This document shows positions 61,188 to 64,000 of a stretch of 64,000 nucleotides of DNA, piece by piece; the first letter of the stretch is position 1; each line of letters opens with the position of its first letter. A program made the translations under genes and the position numbers. The stretch covers positions 82,834 to 146,833 of the forward strand of contig NZ_MQWB01000001.1 of NCBI RefSeq assembly GCF_002257665.1. The letters are read 5' to 3'. This stretch comes from Rubricoccus marinus (GTDB taxonomy: Bacteria; Bacteroidota; Rhodothermia; Rhodothermales; Rubricoccaceae). A model generated the notes under the pieces. It ran no database searches. It was not told the origin of the DNA and worked only from the letters and a program-made list of their open reading frames with translations.

Positions 61188-62033
61188 CTACAGCTTGATC
61201 CCCTCGCCCTCGCGCGCGAGGTCCGTGTCGGGGAACACCTCGCGGGCTTGCGCGAGGATGCGCTCCAGCGTGGCGTCGTCGTGCGTGGGGTCGTGGTGCG
61301 AGAGGAGCAACTGGCCCACGCCCGCTTCGGTGGCGATGCGCGCGGCGTGCTCCCACGTGGTGTGGCCCCATCCGTGGCGGAGCGCGTACTCGTCCGGGGT
61401 GTACTGCGCGTCGCTGTAGAGCACATCGGCGCCTCTGGCGGCCTCGATGAGCGTGGCCTCCGATTCGGCGTCGCCGTGCTCGTAGTCCGTCGCGTAGACG
61501 AACACGGCGCCAGAGGCCTCGAAGCGGTAGCCGCTGGAGCCCTGCGGGTGGTGCAACGCGAACGGCCGCACGGTCATCCCGCCGACATCGAACGACGTGC
61601 CGTTGGCCTGAGGCTCGAACACGACCGTGGAGCCGAGCTCTTCGAACGGGACGGGGAAGAACGGCTCGCTCATCTGCCCGCCCATCGCCGCCTCGATCTC
61701 AGCCGGCGTGGCGACGGCGTGCAACGTCAGCTTGTTGCCCGGTGCGTAGAGCGGCGCGAAGAACGGGAGGCCCTGGAGGTGGTCCCAGTGGAAGTGGGAA
61801 AACAGCAGGTGCACGTCCAGAGGCGCGCCGCCCGCCTCGGCCGTCAGAGCTACGCCCAGGTCCCGCACGCCCGTCCCGGCATCGAGGATCGCGATCTGGT
61901 TGTCCGGCCCCCGCACCTCCACGCATGTCGTGTTGCCGCCCACGCCGAGGTGGCTGGCGCGGGGCGTCGGGAGAGAGCCGCGGACGCCCCAGAAACGGAT
62001 CGTGAGGCGGTCGCGAGAGGCGTCTGAGGACAT
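61188..62033 (-). CDS. MBL-fold metal-dependent hydrolase
   Basis: This 281-residue protein has the metallo-beta-lactamase fold. SHFHWDH (about 80-86) is the metal site, FALHHPQGS and ATDYEH follow, and LLLSHHDP lies near the C-terminus. The N-terminal IRFWGVRGSLPTP is typical of phosphodiesterase-like or RNase Z-like MBL proteins of the PhnP/CpdP kind. The substrate may be a cyclic phosphodiester, but this is unproven. A TAGCTTCC box lies 11 bases before the ATG, suggesting a leaderless transcript. Confidence 0.85.
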   Translation of the reverse strand: MSSDASRDRLTIRFWGVRGSLPTPRASHLGVGGNTTCVEVRGPDNQIAILDAGTGVRDLGVALTAEAGGAPLDVHLLFSHFHWDHLQGLPFFAPLYAPGNKLTLHAVATPAEIEAAMGGQMSEPFFPVPFEELGSTVVFEPQANGTSFDVGGMTVRPFALHHPQGSSGYRFEASGAVFVYATDYEHGDAESEATLIEAARGADVLYSDAQYTPDEYALRHGWGHTTWEHAARIATEAGVGQLLLSHHDPTHDDATLERILAQAREVFPDTDLAREGEGIKL

Positions 62034-62036
62034 GGG

Positions 62037-62044
62037 GGAAGCTA
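62037..62044 (-). promoter_or_regulatory. Promoter box abutting MBL-fold gene start
   Basis: TAGCTTCC on the minus strand has its first T 11 bases before the ATG at 62033. Confidence 0.45.
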
Positions 62045-62139
62045 CGGGGCCTCTGGCGAATGGAGGGGAGGCGGGGGCGGAGATCGCCAGAGGCGGCGGG
62101 CTCCGGCGCGCGGAGGCCTCTGGCGAGGGCGTGGCCCCG

Positions 62140-63204
62140 TCAGAAATGGAAGCGGCGGAGGTTCACCACGGTCTCCACCAGGATGACCTTGACAACAGCC
62201 GCGATGGGGACCGCAAGCGTCATACCGAGCACGCCGCCCACCTGCCCCCCGAGAAGGATGGCGCCGAGCACGAGGGCCGGGTGGAGCGAGACGTTCTTGC
62301 CCGTGATCCACGGCTGCAGCACCGCGTTCTCGAACAGCTGAAGGATGCCGAACAGGACGATCACGCCTGTGGCCTGCCCGAACCCGTCGGAGGTGAGAAC
62401 GGAAACGGCGAGCGAGAGCGCGGCCGAGACCACGAAGCCCACGTAGGGGACGAAGTTGGCCAGTCCGGTGATGATGCCTAGCACGAGGTAGTACTCCACC
62501 CCCAGCACCCACAGGCCAAACGCCGTCCCCGCGCCCACAAAGACGGCCACGATGGCTTGCCCGCGGAGGTACCCGCCGAGGTGGTCGTCGATCTTGTACA
62601 CGACGCCCATGGCGAACTCGAACGCCCGGTTGGGGACCAGGCCGAGAAGCTTCTTGCGGAGGACGGGGCCGTCCTTCAGCAGCGCGAACAGCACGAACGG
62701 GATCAGCACGAAGTTGCCGATCATCTCCAGCGCGTCGGGCACGTACACCACGAGCGGCCGCATCTCGCTGGAGGCCGCGCCCTGGATGGATTCCACGAGC
62801 CCGAGCTCGCCGGGCTCGACCATCGGGAGACGGTTCGCGAGCTCGACTTCGGCGTTGGAGAGGAGGCGGGGGATCTCGCCAGAGGCCCACCGCTCTTGGA
62901 ACGCCTGCGCCTGCTCCAATAGCAACGGCGCGCCCAGGACCGCCGTGGCGGTCAGGATCAGCACGAGGCTCAGAAAGACGAGCCACGCCGAGGCGGTGCG
63001 GCTCACGCCCCGTCGCTCCAGCCGGTCCACGAGGGGCAGGAGCAGGTAGGCCAGGATGCCGGCCACAACGGTGAGCCCCGCAATGCCGGGCGCCACGAAG
63101 ATGATCGCGAGGATGCCGCCCAGCACGACGAGGGCGGCGAGGCCGCCCAGGCGTCCGGAGCGCTCCACCTGCCGGACGGGGGAGCTAGACGGAGCGGCTG
63201 CCAT
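62140..63204 (-). CDS. AI-2E/PerM-family transporter
   Basis: This 354-residue membrane protein has about eight helices and the AI-2E (PerM/TqsA) layout. A large soluble loop (about 90-160) sits between helices. The conserved LVPNRAFEF segment and a VPYVGFVVSAALS helix are followed by LQLFENAVLQPWI and the C-terminal GGVLGMTLAVPI. Members export autoinducer-2 or act as sodium/proton antiporters; the substrate is unknown here. The start overlaps the upstream cNMP-binding gene by 20 bases, so the two are coupled. Confidence 0.88.
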   Translation of the reverse strand: MAAAPSSSPVRQVERSGRLGGLAALVVLGGILAIIFVAPGIAGLTVVAGILAYLLLPLVDRLERRGVSRTASAWLVFLSLVLILTATAVLGAPLLLEQAQAFQERWASGEIPRLLSNAEVELANRLPMVEPGELGLVESIQGAASSEMRPLVVYVPDALEMIGNFVLIPFVLFALLKDGPVLRKKLLGLVPNRAFEFAMGVVYKIDDHLGGYLRGQAIVAVFVGAGTAFGLWVLGVEYYLVLGIITGLANFVPYVGFVVSAALSLAVSVLTSDGFGQATGVIVLFGILQLFENAVLQPWITGKNVSLHPALVLGAILLGGQVGGVLGMTLAVPIAAVVKVILVETVVNLRRFHF

Positions 63205-63757
63205 CGGCGTCTTCCGGGGCGGCGCTCAGGGCCTGGGTGTCCGCGACGTCGCCAGAGGCCGCGCGGAGCTTTTCGCACTCGCGCGTGAGTTCTTCCACCT
63301 CGTCGGAGACCTCCACGAGCCGGAGGCCGACAAGGCGCGCGAGCGCGAGGAGCACCTTCACGCCCAGCCGGGAGTTGCGGTCCAGCAGGCCGAGAAGGTC
63401 AGGCTGGAAGAGGCTGAGCAACGTGCAGTCCGTTTTCGCGCGCGCCGTGGCGGTGCGGATCACCTCGTTGAGCAGCGCGATCTCGCCGAAGAAGTCGCCG
63501 TCGGTGAGTTCGACGAGCTCGCGCCCGCTGGGCTCGCTCTGGATCGAGACGGCGCCGCGCTCAATGATGTACATCCCGAGCCCGGGCTCGCCCTGGACGA
63601 AGATGGACTCCCCGGCGACGTATTCGCGCCGGTGCAGCAGCCGCCGGATGGCGTCTAGCTCACGTGAGGAGAGCTCCTCGAAGAGGGGGATGTTCTGGAG
63701 CACGTCGGTCTCGGTCGTGTTGGGACCACCGAGGAGGCTCTTCCAGAGGCTCTGCAT
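63185..63757 (-). CDS. Cyclic-nucleotide-binding domain protein
   Basis: This 190-residue protein has a CRP-type cNMP-binding domain (IPLFEELSSRELDAI, about residues 23-37; GDFFGEIALLNEVIRTATARA as the phosphate cassette, about residues 86-106). A C-terminal helix of about 45 residues follows. It lacks a helix-turn-helix, so it is not a usual CRP regulator and may tune the membrane protein encoded next to it. A TACCTTGC box at 63779-63786 (minus) lies about 22 bases before the start. The ligand is not known. Confidence 0.85.
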   Translation of the reverse strand: MQSLWKSLLGGPNTTETDVLQNIPLFEELSSRELDAIRRLLHRREYVAGESIFVQGEPGLGMYIIERGAVSIQSEPSGRELVELTDGDFFGEIALLNEVIRTATARAKTDCTLLSLFQPDLLGLLDRNSRLGVKVLLALARLVGLRLVEVSDEVEELTRECEKLRAASGDVADTQALSAAPEDADGSRSV

Positions 63758-63901
63758 AGGGAGTGGGAGAGGGGCGGCGCAAGGTACGCGGCGCGGCCCA
63801 ACCAGATCCTCTGGCGCTGGAGGCGCCGCGGCAGAGGCCCTCGCGCGGCTCCGCGGAGGCCGCGTCGTGGCGTACTCTCTGGGAAACCATCGCTTTGCCC
63901 C

Positions 63902-64000
63902 ATGCGCCCTCGCTCCGCCGTTCTCCTCGCTGTCGCTCTCGGACTCTCTGCCGCGCTGGCCTCGTGCGACTCCGTTGTAGACGCGTTCGTGCCCGACACG
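63902..64000 (+). CDS. Partial lipoprotein gene, cut by window end
   Basis: An open frame from ATG 63902 runs to the window edge without a stop. The 33 codons visible encode a signal peptide and lipobox (ALASC, cysteine about 22). A TCGCTTTG promoter-like box begins 12 bases before the ATG. The rest of the protein is outside the window, so its role cannot be judged. Confidence 0.6.
   Translation, partial: MRPRSAVLLAVALGLSAALASCDSVVDAFVPDT

Overview
The window is one continuous, high-GC (roughly 68-70% by eye) bacterial chromosome segment with dense gene packing. TonB-dependent uptake, T9SS-type C-terminal tails, a PorV-like barrel, GWxTD and DUF2795 proteins, TAnnTTTG-like promoter boxes and few Shine-Dalgarno sites point to the Bacteroidota/Rhodothermota side of the tree. 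The very high GC suggests a Rubricoccaceae-like member of the Rhodothermota. The taxonomic placement is inference.

Layout. 0.2-9 kb: a FixC-type flavoprotein, small lipoproteins, an L,D-transpeptidase, a CaCA cation antiporter, NhaA and RNase Y. 9-15.5 kb: the conserved minus-strand block infC-rpmI-rplT-pheS-pheT-coiled-coil-zapA, then a candidate 6S RNA, then rny. 15.6-21.3 kb: a CsaA-like tRNA-binding protein, an outer-membrane barrel, a secreted sugar dehydrogenase, an S9 peptidase and a lipoprotein. 21.4-45.4 kb: a 24-kb starch/maltodextrin locus. 45.4-50.9 kb: a glycosyltransferase, a CDP-alcohol phosphatidyltransferase, a hybrid histidine kinase and two small proteins. 51-64 kb: an M23 peptidase, HprK, MoxR, Fmt, a GWxTD protein, FtsY, an RlmD-type methyltransferase, an AT-rich islet ORF, an MBL-fold hydrolase, an AI-2E-family permease, a cNMP-binding protein and the start of a lipoprotein.

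The starch locus holds a cytoplasmic GH13 enzyme and a LacI regulator with a canonical promoter and palindromic operator. These are followed by a TonB receptor, a 1,216-residue surface protein, a PorV-like barrel, a SusE/F-like secreted protein, two exported GH13 enzymes, MalE, MalF, a lipoprotein debranching-type enzyme and MalG. Polymer would be bound and cut at the surface, carried through the TonB receptor, trimmed in the periplasm, imported by MalEFG and hydrolysed in the cytoplasm. No SusD and no MalK ATPase are visible. A four-helix-bundle gene flanked by inverted heptamer arrays sits inside this operon.

The strongest unexplained signal is not a gene. A directional 9-10-mer, GCCTCTGGCG/CGCCAGAGGC, is iterated at very high density (about 35 exact nonamers in the first 10 kb by hand count) through genes and spacers. 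It also occurs as 18-base palindromes in both orientations. It behaves like a DNA-uptake sequence or HIP1-type iterated element and writes peptides such as PEASG, ASG, PLA and ARG into proteins. A second layer is a set of 7-bp-period degenerate tandem arrays. A third is a TAnnTTTG-like box exactly 11-12 nt upstream of several start codons, implying leaderless mRNAs.
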